Shown piece by piece: positions 44,800-57,480 of a stretch of 64,000 nt of DNA. Location of the stretch: contig CM035236.1 in the NCBI GenBank assembly GCA_020226215.1, positions 49,475,057 through 49,539,056 on the forward strand, written 5' to 3'. The notes under the pieces were generated by a model, which made no database searches, was not told the origin of the DNA, and worked only from the letters and a program-made list of their open reading frames with translations. The translations under genes were made by a program, and so were the position numbers. How positions within the stretch are numbered: position 1 is the stretch's first letter; every line of letters starts with the position of its first letter. This DNA is from Sindora glabra (taxonomy: Eukaryota > Streptophyta > Magnoliopsida > Fabales > Fabaceae).

Positions 44800-45853
44800 A
44801 TTTAACTAGAAGTAGTAGATTTTGAAAGCATCTTATAAGCATATTTCTTCCATAAATAGCATGTTATTCTCCATTTTTTTGAATTTTTTTCACAAAATAT
44901 AGGTATATATATAAAGGGAGACATGTGAGTTCAATTAAAATAACTCAATTGCAGAAACTTACTTAAAGATTTCTATTTGATTGTCAATTTTTTTTATTTC
45001 TTCCTTTTATAGGCATGTCTTCTAAATCACCATATGAAACCCCTTTTTTAAATGACTTTTGAACCATCATTTTGTTAACCAACAAAATGTGTGAACAAAA
45101 TGAAATATAATCTAAAAAAAGGTTGAAATTATTAATAATGAATATATATATTGATTTTACCAACTAAATATGTTTCATCTAACTCTTATTAATACTTTGT
45201 TATAAAGAATGAATTGGAATCCATATTAATCAATTAATTCATTTCATATTTTGATAATGCTTTTTCACCATTAAAACCTATAACCATTTCAAAAGCAACA
45301 ATAATTCTTTTGAACTTTCCCAAAATATAAACTTTCAAATCAAATATACAACTTATTAATAAAGATGATTCTTAAAATTTTTAAAATAAGACCTTGGAAT
45401 AGAAGAATAAATCTTACTTCCATACAAATAAAGTAGGAACTATATATGAAATAAAAGAAAGAATAATGACATAAAGAAATAACTTGGTTAAATATTTAAG
45501 TCATACACAATTTACTTTGAGAAGACAATTTACTGATAAACTATAAAAAATATTAATGAGAGACCAAAAATAAAAATTTAAGAACAATATCATTTGCAAA
45601 ATTAGTAAAAACTATCATTATAATGAATTTGGAAATTAACATATAAAATTAGGTTACATTGATGAACATATCACAATTAATATGTATGTGTGTAGAGAAT
45701 ATCAATTTGATTAATGGAATGTAATGCACTAAAAATTAATAAATACAAAAGAAAATTTAAAATGCATGGATCAAAGGATAGACAATAATATACACAGTGG
45801 AATTTAATGCATTGATTGGCAATTCAAGTTTAAAAAGTAAGATATATATTTTG
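44800..45853. other. AT-rich stretch upstream of the Gypsy gag
   Basis: It should contain the leader and 5' LTR of the minus-strand Gypsy element, but no primer site or LTR match could be fixed. A small perfect hairpin CATTTTGTT-AACC-AACAAAATG lies at about 45070-45091. Confidence 0.4.
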
Positions 45854-46122
45854 GATAAAATTAATAATTTCATCCCTAAAATTGTAATGTACTAATAAAA
45901 TAGTCCCCAAATTATATAAAGTTACGAATTTATCTTTGAATTTTAGTTCATACATACAATTCTATCTCCTTAATCACATTATTTAACGATGAAATTTTTT
46001 GTATGAAAGAACAACATTATATGTATAAACTATTATTCAAGAACAAAATTATAGCTTTATATAATTTAAGGACTATTTTATCAGTACTTTGCAATTTCAA
46101 GGACATAATTGTTAATTTTGTC
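45854..46122. mobile_element. Mutator-type MITE (269 bp, 9-bp TSD TATATTTTG)
   Basis: Terminal repeats GATAAAATTAATAATT and the inverted GACAAAATTAACAATT extend as an inverted repeat of more than 100 bases (both arms with TACTRATAAAATAGTCC and AATTATATAAAG). The 9-bp duplication TATATTTTG is exact at 45845-45853 and 46123-46131, the hallmark of Mutator insertions. It has no coding capacity. Confidence 0.9.
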
Positions 46123-46289
46123 TATATTTTGTAAGTATTGAAAGATAGATAATAGGTAAAGGTTGTAGGTTGAAACTTATATACCATTAACATACTAAGA
46201 AAAAATAAAATTAAATAACAACATACAAGTTGTAATTAATATTATTTATGTATTTAGTGAACTGAGTTCAAAAGTTGTATTTAAGAAAT

Positions 46290-46840
46290 CAAATTTTAGG
46301 AAAGACAAACTTTAACCACATATACTATAACTCTATTTACTACTTACCCATCCAAGGTTTAAAATGTTAAAAAGAGGCAACCTATGGTTTAGACCTTTAA
46401 TAGTTTACCCACTTTCATTAAGTTTTTCTTAAAATCGAATGAAAATTATTATGTGCAAATCACATGCTCTCTTATAAACCCTAATTAATATGATTTCACC
46501 CCAATATATTCCTAATTCACCCATCACTCTTAATTTACTCTTTTGTGATTAAGGTGTTAAAATTTAGGATTAGGGAGGAAGTGGAGAAATTGATGTTATA
46601 AGTTAGATCTTTATAGCTTCATTTTAGTTTCATAGATGAGGAAGAAGAACTCGTGAGAGATATGTGCCAAATACTATAATATTTATAGGAAAAACAAGCA
46701 CACATAGATAAAATGTTAGTTATGCAAACCATAATTAACACCTTTTTAACACTTTATATCATAAGTAAATAGGTTGCAAATAGAGTCATAACATAGGTGG
46801 GTGAAATATGATTTATTTCTAATATTTTTATTTGATATAT
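46290..46840. mobile_element. MITE-like element with long inverted repeats
   Basis: ACTATAACTCTATTTACTAC...AAATGTTAAAAAGAGGCAA...TATGGTTT on the left matches, inverted, GTTATGACTCTATTTGCAAC...AAGTGTTAAAAAGGTG...TATGGTTT on the right (about 46715-46800). The interior has no coding match. Borders and target duplication are uncertain. Confidence 0.55.
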
Positions 46841-47732
46841 TTATAAAGTGAGAAAGAATAGAAGAATGTGATACATAAGTGCTCAAACATTCATTCAAGC
46901 AGTTATATTTCATTTGTCTAGTAAAATAATATCAAAAGGATAAAAAAATTATTAAAGAATGCCATGTATACACAAACAATGGTAATATAGATACCAAAAT
47001 ATAGTTACATCTTTTCATTGTGAAATATATTTGAAATATCCTTTGAATTAATAAATAAGTCTCTGTTTTAAAGAGTATAGATCACATCTTAATTAGTTTA
47101 TGAAACTAAAAACCAAATGACATTACCATTAAACAAATGGCATTTGGTTTCCCTTTGAACAACACAAATCCTTTATTTTTTTAATGAAATTGATGTATGT
47201 GATTTATAAGAGAAATAAATATATAAATATAAGTATTTTTATATTAATATAGTGAATTTTAAAATAAAAAATTATATTTTTATGTCTTTAAAACTAAAGG
47301 AAATTGACAAGATAAGAAAGTAAAAGATCTAGATCATCTTTAAAAGTTTTACCTTGCCACTCTGATAGGTGTTTGATTTTGATTCTTTATGTATTTAATA
47401 ATTAGCCATTCCTACCATAAAAAATGCCATTAGTATGTTGAATATTTATGTGAAGTGGCCTAATCAAATTATGTATAAGGTAAGAATTATACATAAATAT
47501 AATAAACAAAGTGATATATAAAAGTTACCTTAATTTATCATATTAACCATATTAGATATAGTCATGATCTTTGGAATGAAAATGAATTGTGAACATTGCA
47601 ATGTGAGATGAATGATCTATACAAACACTAATCACAATCTTACGCCTCTTGCATAAAAGGTTCTCTCCTTCTATTGAACCTTAACTCTTTTATAGAGTTA
47701 GGGAATTATAGTTTAAGCAACATATAAGATAA
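46841..47732. other. AT-rich non-coding stretch
   Basis: No gene, repeat pair or domain seen. Confidence 0.5.
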
Positions 47733-48545
47733 TGCTTAGTTAGCATTGTACAAATAAAATTCTCAATAAATAATTTATGAGATGAGAAATTTTCAAAAAT
47801 AAATAATATTTTATTAATTCTTGATGAAAATATAGGATATAATCTCTAATTTTTGTAGTTTTCAAAAAAGAATACAAATAATCCTCTTATTTTTCTCTTT
47901 AATGGATTTTAATTAAATATTTCAAGAAGCTTGATCTTAGATTAGATAATGAGTTTTGACTTTGACAAAGGACTTTAATGAAACTTTTTCTTAGATCGAA
48001 GGTTGAATCTTAACTTTGAAGGAGGGTTATGAGGAAGCTTGATTTCTAATCAAAGGTTGAATCCATAGAGGCTTTGCACTTGAAAAGATATTTGAATTTG
48101 GATGTTATTAAATTCTTCATCTTGGAATCGATGTTTTTAATTGAAGTTAAAGACTTTGAATACTTCGATCTTCACGAATAGAGCTTTAGGAAAGTTTCAT
48201 GTTTTTTCGTCTAATCACTTGTTGTTATGGAATGGTATAAATAAGATCTCTATTTATAAAACTTCCAAGAGATGCTTAGAGGCAAGCATATTATTATTTT
48301 TTAACGTTTATCACCTTTCAATTTATTGAAAGACAAATATTTTAAAATTTTTTATTAGTTAGGATAATGCACCTTAATATAGGATGATTTCTTATTTATT
48401 AAGTGACATCATAAATATATAGGTTTTATTTTATTGGTTCACTCATGTCATTGTGTGCACTTATTATAATTTCATTTCTCATTCAAGAAATATTTTTGAG
48501 CCCAGTTATTTTCCACATAGGATTTTAAGCCCTAATAAATTGTCC
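47733..48545 (-). repeat. 3' LTR of the gag-only element
   Basis: Shares with 51802-52607 blocks such as AAATTCTTCATCTTGGAA, ATTATGGAATGRTATAAATAAG and CAATTTATTGAAAGACAAATATTTTAAAATTTT. Confidence 0.85.
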
Positions 48546-49129
48546 TTTTCTTTTTAGCTATACTACAAATCCCCATCAAGATTTATTTATGAACTTATAA
48601 AAAATTTCATGTGAGTGACTATGAAATATTATATACATATACAATTTTAATCCTAATTCTTTTAAATAAAAAATTTTTTTAAATCAATACAGTTGGCTTT
48701 CCATTTTTATTAGTGACAGATGTTTAATGAGTACACTTGATACATCATAATAGTTTGATGTATATCTTGCATATGAATATCAAGATGATGACAAATCATA
48801 ATGAACCCGCTTAATAACTTAATATATATGATATTGCCACATGACATTTGATCATACATTTATGAGATTAATACATGTGACAAGTTATGGGCCTTTTGGG
48901 ATTTAACAATAGTTTAAATTTTACCTTAAATTTATCTTTAATTTTTTTTCAATAGCAAATCATCTCATGTCATCATTTTTTTAACATTAATTCTCTCAAC
49001 TTTGCATATACTCTTATATCTAATAGACCAATTTGCTAGTATAACATTAACTTTAATTCATGAACCTACAAACTTCTTCTATGATGTTACGCCACAATGA
49101 AATTCTTTCCTAATCATCTTTTAACATTG

Positions 49130-49610
49130 TTGAGATATTCATAGTTTATACTTATGCAAATCAAGTGTGTTACATTTTCCCTTTAATTTTGCCATTCATA
49201 GTTTATACACATGTGAATAGAGAGTAATACATATGTTTTATTTTAATTTGCCCATTCATAATTTCTACTTGTGTGGGTTAGTAGTAATACATATATATTA
49301 ATTTTTATTTTATCATTTGCAATTTATGATGCGAGTCAGGAGTATTACATGAGAGATTTTATTTAGCTTACACATTTTATTCTTTTGCAAGTGAGGAATA
49401 TCATGTAATTTAACCTCATGCGATTAAGAAGGTTTTAAAACTTCATTGATTTGATTTTCCATAATAGTTTTAACTCAAGTGAACTAAGAGTAACATGTAA
49501 TTTAGCCTCATGTGATTAAGAAAATTTTATTTCATTTTGATTTATTGTTAAATTTTTAACCTATGTTAGCAAGAAGCAACTTATAGTTTATCCTTATGCA
49601 ATTTTATAAC
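49130..49610. repeat. Degenerate 65-75-bp tandem repeats in the gag-only element
   Basis: About seven units share ATAGTTTATACWYATGTGAA, GTAATACATATRTTTT and TTGCCATTCATA words. They sit between gag and the 3' LTR, as in Tat-type 3' regions. Confidence 0.65.
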
Positions 49611-50041
49611 TTTATAGTTTGATGTGTTGATATTCTTTAAGGAATTTGAATGAGAATCACCTTTGGTGTAACTTTCTTTAATTGCATTTATGGTGGTTTG
49701 GACACCTTTCTAAAATGATGGCAAAGAAACTTTCATTTCCTTGATTGGAATTTATTCATCATTTATATTTATTGAAGTAGCATTGTGATCAAAGGCAATC
49801 ACTTCATATTTAGAATCTTCATTTATAATCTTCATAATTTGCTCTTTTGGACTTGTTTTGGAAGATGTATGTTAATTCTTTTTCTTATTTCTCTTGTATG
49901 TGACATATATTCTTCCTTTTTCATTGTCTATGTTAGGTTTTAACTCATCGTTGTACTTATCTTAATTGACAAGAGAGGCTACAATGATATTTGGAAACTC
50001 AACCTATTTTCATAACATTATTGGCTTATAAGCACACTGAT

Positions 50042-50720
50042 CTAAATCATTTGAGAAGGATCAACTAGTAAAGTTGAGGCTATTATGGTTATGTTACAAG
50101 TTACATTATCATTGTTGAATGTAACATTATCTTCTTTAGCCAAGTCCATGATTTTATTTTTTAATACAAAGAACTTTTCAACTAAGTAGCTAGTTAGTTG
50201 ATGGTATGTACAAAAGTTTGGATTATCCACTTTGCTTGCCTTATCAAATTGTTTCATCTCTAATAGTTAAATTAAGTTGACTTCAAGTAAAGATTCTTAT
50301 ATTGAAGAAACATCAAAATTTGGAAATAGTTATTCTTCATTTAACCTTTACTTTAATGTAACCTTCATTTCTTTGTCGGGAGCATCAATAACCTTGTTAT
50401 CTTGCCTATTTGACTTGATAGTTAGTTTGATCAATGAAATAAACATAACCATCAATTGCTTAATTTCATACTTTAAAGATGATGGCTTAGTAGTCTTGTG
50501 AAATTCACATTATTTCTTTACCATGTTTAAGATTAATAACTTTTGATTAGCATTAATAGCAATGTTGAGCTTTATGTCATGTACCTTTGTAGCTAATTCT
50601 TTAAATGTTTGAGAATTGATAGCTTGAAAAATGTAGCTCAAGCTCCTATCCATCTTTTGTATGCACATTTCAATGGTTAAAGATTTCAAAAGTTAATCTC
50701 TGTAGTTAAAGATTTAGATT
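50042..50720 (-). pseudogene. Gag relic of the gag-only element
   Basis: Minus reading: LLKSLTIEMCIQKMDRSLSY, IFQAINSQTFKELATKVHDI, APDKEMKVTLK, then the open stretch 50257-50042 with MKQFDKASKVDNPNFCTYHQ and VEKFFVLKNKIMDLAKEDNV. This matches the later half of plant Gypsy gag (VEMCIQGMHW..., NPNYCKYHxLxxHPVEKCFVLKDKIM). Earlier gag is spread in fragments up to about 51400. Confidence 0.75.
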
Positions 50721-51801
50721 TCTCCACTATTGAATATAGTCAATGACCAACTTATCTTTTTATTATCAAGTCTTTAAAAGCTTAAACATGTTTATAGTAC
50801 AATAAGTGTTATAGAATCAATTTAAGAACTCATGCTCAAGCTGCTCCTAATCATTAATTGATTGAGGCTCCAAGCAATATACTACTCAAAGGCATTTCCT
50901 TTAAAGGAGAACATAAATTACTTTACCATAAAGTCTTTGCCCATTCTAGTGCTATTGCAAGTTTCAATAAAATGAGTAATTTATTGCTTATGATTTCGTT
51001 TGCCATCAGACTTTTGAAAGTTATATGGTTGATAATTTAGAGGTATTTGCAAAAGATCAATCCTTTAATTATATGGTTTGAAATTAGAAAAGGAATATTA
51101 CATGCCCCTTTGCATTTAGTTCCTAATCACTTCTTTGACGAATTCCTTCAAGTGTCTAATAAAAATAACACCAGTTAGAAAAGATTGCTTGTTCTTGAAG
51201 CCTCTTTATTGCTTCATTAATTTATTTTGATCTTTTAAGCATGACTCATATGTAGAGGTAATGCTTAAATCATCATGTGGCTTAAAAAAGCCATCAATCT
51301 TTTGTCCTTAAAAGCATCTTATTTTTGGATTGATTTTATCACAAATGTTTTTGAAATAATTGAAACTTGCTTTTTAGGGAAGTAGTACTTGTTGTCATAA
51401 TAGTATTGCACTTAAACTTGTATATTTAAAAGATTCAACATTATCATTATTTAAGAGTTATCCCCTTAATTTTGACATTAGTGTCTTAGGGTACGTAGTG
51501 ACATTTTTTTACTAACGTAGTGTCAATAATTGATTTAAAATTCAAGGATAAAGCTAGCTAAGCTAGAATAATTGTAACATTGTTCTTCTCATTTGAATTT
51601 ACCTCCATACTAGTCTTTGATGATAATGACCTTTTTGAAAATTGAAGTGAGATTTAGTATTGTAGACACTTGAATGTATAGATATGCAATAATTCTTAAA
51701 GCATCAATTAAAGGATTGTTGAATATTTGCATCTTTGAAGGCATCATTCAAGCTTGACTTTGAAAAAAAAAGATAAAAGGTAGAAATTGTCCCATTGGGC
51801 A

Positions 51802-52607
51802 TGCTTGAAATTAGTATACAAAAAATTCTCAAAAAATAATTTATGAGGTAAGAAAATTATGGAACAAATGATATTTATGGATTCTTGATAAAAATGTAGG
51901 GTACAATCTTTAATTTTATAGTTCTTGAAAAAGAATACAAATAATCATCTAATTATTCTATTTAATGAATTTTGATTGAGGGTTTTAGGAAGCTTGATCT
52001 TAGATTAGGCAATAAGTTTTGACTTTAATAAAAGGCTTTCATAAAGCTTGTTCTTTGATCAAAAGTTGAACCCTAACTTTGAAAGATGGCTATAAGGAAG
52101 TTTCATCTCCAATTGATGGTTAAATCTTCACAATAACTTTGTAATTGAAAATATTTGCAAATTTACATATTGTTAAATTCTTCATCTTGGAACGGATGTT
52201 TTTTATTGAAGTTAAGAACTTCAAATTTTTTGATTTTTGTTAGCAAAGTTTTGGGAAATTTTCATATTTCTTCTTTTGACAACTTATTATTATGGAATGA
52301 TATAAATAAGCTCTTTATTTATAAAATTGTTAAGGGATGCTTAGAGATAAGAGTTCATTTTTCTAATGATTATTACCTTTTAATTTATTGAAAGATAAAT
52401 ATTTTAAAATTTTATCATTGGTTAGGATGATTCACTATAACATATGGCAACTTCTTATATGATGAGTGATGTCATGAACACATAGGCTTTATTTAATTAA
52501 TTCACCTATATCATCGTGCACATATGTTCTAATTTGATTTATCATCCAAGATATTTTTGTAGGTCCACCAATTTTCTCTGTGGAATTTTAAGCTTTAATA
52601 AGTAACA
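51802..52607 (-). repeat. 5' LTR of the gag-only element
   Basis: Counterpart of the LTR at 47733-48545. The short open frame 52155-52391 within it is matched by a similar shadow frame in the other LTR (48141-48329) and is not a gene. Confidence 0.85.
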
Positions 52608-52699
52608 CTTTTTCTAATTAGTGATAATTTATGAAATAAAAATATGGAGCATAAGGCAGTTGAATGGTGAGACATTGTATGAGTATTAAGAGAGTTTTA

Positions 52700-54480
52700 A
52701 GAAGTTATGTTCAAATTGTCCACACTATTAAATCAATGAGCAACTCCTTATTTAGTGTTTTTATGAATGACTTCTTCCTATAGATAGGAGTATAATTAAT
52801 GTTACAAATGATGGAGCATTAGCAGACAAAACCTGTAGCAGCTAAAGATTTGATTGCTAATATGGTAACAGACTCCGAACAATTTGGCACAAGAATTATA
52901 GCTACTAAAGGCATTCATGAGATAAATTTCTCCCATTCAAACTAGCAAATATTAAAAAACTGATTGGATAAATTAACTTCTCTAGTTAGATAAATGGCAA
53001 TGGGACAATAGCAAGTGCAAGCTCCTTCTCCTCTTTCTGCCAGATGTTGTGGAATATTTCCATGTCTAACTTATTTAACTAATTCATGCCTCGCATTGCA
53101 AGATGATGAGTATCAACCTTCTTAAGCCTATATAGTAGCTATCTTCCCCGATAAATCATAATATCAATACCAACAGTAGCCCAATTAGTATCAGTAGTAG
53201 CCTAACTAGTACTAGTAGTGTAATCAATACCTTGGTTGGAGAGATAATAAAAAATTTAGATATGATAGTAATCTTGGCTAAGTTCCATATCTTTCTACAT
53301 ATAATAGAATACCACTTAATCCTGTTTCTAAACTAGATTCAACTTCCTTCTCTTCTCAGTTATTTTTAAAGAATTGGCCCAAATGGCAACAAATAACTTG
53401 TAATTCCAACAAAGAACAAAGGCCACAATTATAGATTTGCTAACTTAGGTTAGTTAATTATCTTTCATTATAAGTGAGCTTAAAGCACAAGGTTCAGGAA
53501 AACTTTCTTCTAGTTATGTAAGAAGCAAAAAAGTTTTGAATGCCATTATCTAAGAAGTGGCAAGCAAGTTAACATGCTTTCATCATCAAATCTAGAAAAA
53601 GAGAACAACTAGAAGAAACTAGAAAAAGAAATAATACATAATAAAAGTGAGATAAATTTCATCCTTAAACACCCCATCTCCTACTTTTTTTTATTTCCCT
53701 TCCTTTTCTAAGAAAAGTTATTCATCCAAGGAAAATTGAGAATTAAAAACTAATTTTTGGATTCCTTTAGAAAAGTAGAATTTAACATACCTTTACTAGA
53801 TTTGATAAAATAAATTTCAAGGTATGCTTAATTTTTGAAATATTTGTGCATTAGTAAGAGAAAATTATAGGATAATCAGAAAGTAAATGTGAAAGCAAAT
53901 ATATCTGCCATCATTCAAAGAAAATTATCAAAAAAAATGCAAGGATCCGAGTATATTCACCATTCTATATGTTACAAGAAAAACCAAAATTAAGCATGTC
54001 ATGATAGATATAGAAGCTTCCATTAATGTCATGCCTCATTTTGTTTTAAATGCTTTGAATTTAGGACCTTTGAAACAAATAATGGTGGTTATGTAATTAA
54101 CAAATAGATATAACATTTAACCTTTATGTGTTCTTAAAGATATTTTAGTATAGGTTGATGAACTCATTTTTCTAGTAGATTTTTACATCATGGAGATGGA
54201 AATGAGATATTCGAGATCCTTCTCCTAATCATTCTTAGCCTAACTTTTTTCAAAATAGCAAAAACTATGACTAATGTTTATGATAGGACATTAGCCATAC
54301 AATTTGATAGTGTGATAGCTAAGTTTGACATTTCTAAGGCTATGTAAGATAATTTTATGTCATGTTCCTCCTTTTAATTTTTTTGATGTTGTTATATTTT
54401 ATTTTAATTTTTCTATTTTTGATGTTATTAGTTCTAAGTTTATTCATATTAATTTACATGTTAATGCTACTCTTGATAAT
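52700..54480 (+). pseudogene. Athila-like Gypsy gag-protease relic
   Basis: Plus reading: AAKDLIANMVTDSEQFGTRI, IATKGIHEINFSHSN, LDKLTSLVR and CNQYLGWRDNKKFRYDS (gag C-terminal region), later CVLKDILVxVDELIFLVDFY and IMEMEM with SFLAxLFSK (the Athila protease-to-RT linker, VLVKVDxFIFPxDFVILDME...GRPFLAT). The catalytic Asp segment reads IEASINVMPHFVLNALNLGP. Stops are frequent. It is cut at about 54490 by a MITE-like insertion. Confidence 0.7.
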
Positions 54481-54499
54481 GGCCTTATTTAGCAATTAC

Positions 54500-55560
54500 T
54501 AGATAGTCGTACCGGTTAGCTGATTTAATTAATCGTTAATTGATAACTGATTGTATTAGTTAATTGTGTTAGCTATTTGAATAAGAATATTTAGTAAAAT
54601 TATTTATTTATGATTAGTTATTTGGATATAAAATAACATATAAGGATATAGATATATTTTATAAGTTATTTAAGTATTTTTTATTTTTATATTTTAGATT
54701 CTACATGTAATAGATTAAATTTTTTATAAACAATATATTATTTTAATTTATTATATATTAAATATTTTTTTAAATTAAAATATAATTTTTATAATTATTA
54801 AATTTTATAATTTAAAATACTATGATAAATAAATTTTAAAATTATCAATGCCATGGCTTTGAATTCATGGTTGTGGCCTTGTCGTGGCCTTATTGCGATG
54901 GAACCAAAGAAAAGTAGCTTCGGTTTCCTCAATAAAAATTAGAAAAATTTAATTTTTTATTTAAATAAAAATATTTAATAAAATCAATTATTTATGATTA
55001 GTTATTTATATATAAAATGACATATAAGGATATAAATATATTTTATAAGTTATTTAAGTATTTTTTATTTTAATATTTTAGATTCTATATGTAATAGATT
55101 AAATTTTTTATAAATAATATTATTTTAATTTATTATATATTAAATATTTTTTAAAATTAAAATATAATTTTTATAATTATTAAATTTTATAATTTAAAAT
55201 AATATGATAAATAAATTTTAAAATTATCAAATCCATGGCTTTGAATTCATGGTTATGGCCTTACAATGGCCTTACTACCATAGAACTAAAGAAGAGTAGT
55301 TTCGGTTTCCTTAATAAAAATTAGGAAAATTCAGGGACAGTTTGGTTATTCTAGAAACAAAGAAAAGCAACTTCATGAACCAACTAATGCAAAACGTTAG
55401 TGTTTCTAGCATTTTGCAAAATAGTTATTTATGTGGTGATTAGTTATTCAAACAGCTGATTACCAAACACTAAATTAGTTAGTTGAATAAGTCAACTAGC
55501 TAATTTCAGTCAAATCAACTAAAAGTTAGCCAAATAGTCATTTACCAAATATGGCTAATA
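54500..55560. mobile_element. MITE-like insertion in the Athila relic
   Basis: The left end GGTTAGCTGATTTAATTAAT and the inverted right end ATGACTATTTGGCTAACTTT with TTGACTTATTCAACTAACTA are alike, and the interior matches the element at 25047-25735. It contains a tandem duplication (next entry). The ends are hAT-like by motif; a target duplication was not fixed. Confidence 0.55.
54589..55330. repeat. Tandem duplication of about 360 bases
   Basis: 54589-54950 and 54971-55330 share TATAAGTTATTTAAGTATTTTT, TTTATAATTTAAAATA, CCATGGCTTTGAATTCATGG and TTTCGGTTTCC in the same order, about 90% alike by eye. Confidence 0.85.
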
Positions 55561-55574
55561 TGCTTATTAAATTT

Positions 55575-56240
55575 TTGAAACTTTTTGAATTTGTGGAATG
55601 TATGAGTGGCCATAAGTGACTTGTTATGATAGCGACATTAACTTTGCCATATGTGTAGAGATTTCAATATTTATAGGTGATAAGAATAATGTTATTTCAA
55701 AATGTGAAAAAGTTTGCTGATCATGCAGAAAGATGATGTGTGAAGGTGGTCTCTAGCACTAACTTAATACCTTCGATTGATCCTCTCAAATTTAAATTTT
55801 TAAAGGAAAAATGCTTTCTTACTAATTATTCTAATCATTTTATTAATTATGTTGAATTTATTTTACAAGATGATTTTGAATATTGAAGCAAAAGTAATTT
55901 AAGGATAACACTAAGAAATATTGTGCTTGATGATCCCAATTTACAAAGCATCTCTTTAATACATAAATTAAAAGTTAGCAATTTGGAAGCAATGCAAGTA
56001 ATCAATCTTTATGAAGATTTAGGATGTAAACATTCAAGCAATGTTTAGTCAAAGATATTAAATAAAGGCACTTTTTAGGGAGCAACCCGAGCATTTTATA
56101 TTTATTTTCTCTTACCCTTTTCTTCTATTTACTTGTCATTTATCTTTCTTGATGATGTTGATATACTTTACATTGAGGAAAATATAAAATTTAAGTGCGG
56201 GGAGAAACTTTCAGCATTTGTTTTGTGTTTTGTGCTTTTA
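55575..56240 (+). pseudogene. 3' region of the Athila-like relic
   Basis: After the MITE the plus strand shows no clear RT or integrase. At 56060-56220 it reads like the conserved Athila tail: GGGAGCAACCCGAGCATTTT, then CATTGAGGAAAATATAAAAT TTAAGTGCGGGGAGAAA, resembling the CATTGAGGACAATGT...AAGTGTGGGGGGAG block before the polypurine tract. The middle of pol appears deleted. Confidence 0.55.
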
Positions 56241-57480
56241 TTTAATGCTTTTGAAAAAAGCCAGAAAAATATAAAAAGTGTGTTTTTCATATATTTTTGA
56301 GTCTTTCATTTTAGTACTTTCCATTGATGGAGATTTTACATTTTTAGTTAGTAAGATTCAATTAAAGTTATATAGGGTTCATAACATGATTAAATAAATG
56401 ATTTTGCTTCTTAAAATTAATTGATATAGTTATAAATTTTGAATTGATAGATTTAACTGGGTAACATGACTTTCCTTATGAGATTTTAAGTCTTATATTG
56501 AAAATTTATACTATTCTCTTTTCTTCTTATATGATGTTCTGCCATGATTTTTTTTTAAAACTTGCTTTGATTTTTTTTTAGATTACATTTGCATATGTAA
56601 GCATAAAAATGATGAAGACATCCTTTTTTTTATTTAAGCTAGAGCCAAATAGCTAATTTAAAATTTTTATCGTTGTTGAGCCCCTTTAACTTTAATTGCT
56701 CTTTTTTTTGTTAATTAGCTTATAAGTATTTTTTCAATGAAAAATAAGTATTTTTACCTAACCTTAAGGGTTAGTAAAGCATTTAAATTATTATGAGATA
56801 GGCTCTTGAGTAAGTGTAAGGGTGTATGAATATATGTATTGAAAAGTTATCAACTTTAAGTTTAAAAGGTTGGTTGAAAAAAAAAAAGAACAATAAAAGA
56901 AAGAAACAAAAATAAAATAAAAAAGGAAGAAAAAGTTAATAAAAAAGTGAAAAAAAAGAATAAGGTAAAATGAAATTGATGAAAAGAAAAAAGAAAGAAG
57001 TTAATGAATGTTTAAAAATTTAAATTTGGATGGTTATGCTAAGTTATAATTATTCATGATTGACTCATATGTTTTTAGTTCAAGTGCTTTATTAATTTCT
57101 TTAGTTTCTACTCTTTTATATCCCTATTTTTCCTTTCCTTTTCCTTAACCATATTATAATCTTGAATAAAGTATTTTAATTTATGTTGTTCATATGATTT
57201 GAGTAGTGAAAATTAAATTATTATCAAGGTTATGGTAGAGCAGTTTAATAGAATGAACTTGAGTTAAACATTTTCCCCAAAATACTTAAAAGTTGGAGAT
57301 TGAATTTTGTGAGAATTTACAATATTGAGATACTCTTTTTGAATGAAATTGTTATGTTGGTTAATTTCAAGTTTGTTAATATTTTTTTTCATGATGTGTT
57401 TTGTTTTTTACTAGCTTTAATTGTTTCTTACTTATGGATTTGTGATTTTAAAATTTTTGGAAAGTAAGTCATTTGTTTCT
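56241..57480. other. Athila-tail/LTR-like non-coding stretch
   Basis: No protein domain. An A-rich segment at 56878-57000 (AAAAAAAAGAACAATAAAAGAAAG) stands out. Probably untranslated region of the Athila-like element. Confidence 0.4.

Larger units (their letters stand above)
47733..52607 (-). mobile_element. Gag-only Gypsy-type LTR element (minus orientation)
   Basis: LTRs at 47733-48545 and 51802-52607 are about 80-85% alike by eye and run collinearly from TGCTTRR to TAATAARTAACA/TAATAAATTGTCC. On the minus strand the 5' LTR starts TGTTAC (52607). The sequence after it (complement of 51781-51801, TGCCCAATGGGACAATTT) resembles a Gypsy GGCGCCCAACGTGGGG primer site. The 3.3-kb interior has gag only; no protease, RT or integrase was found. 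The 3' half of the interior holds tandem repeats. Flanking 5-mers do not match, so the target duplication is lost or the ends are slightly off. It resembles the TR-GAG class of non-autonomous elements. Confidence 0.8.

Noticed and set aside
48141..48329. Matching small open frames at 48141-48329 and 52155-52391
   Set aside because: Similarity reflects the two LTRs, not a conserved protein; the coding direction is opposite to the element.
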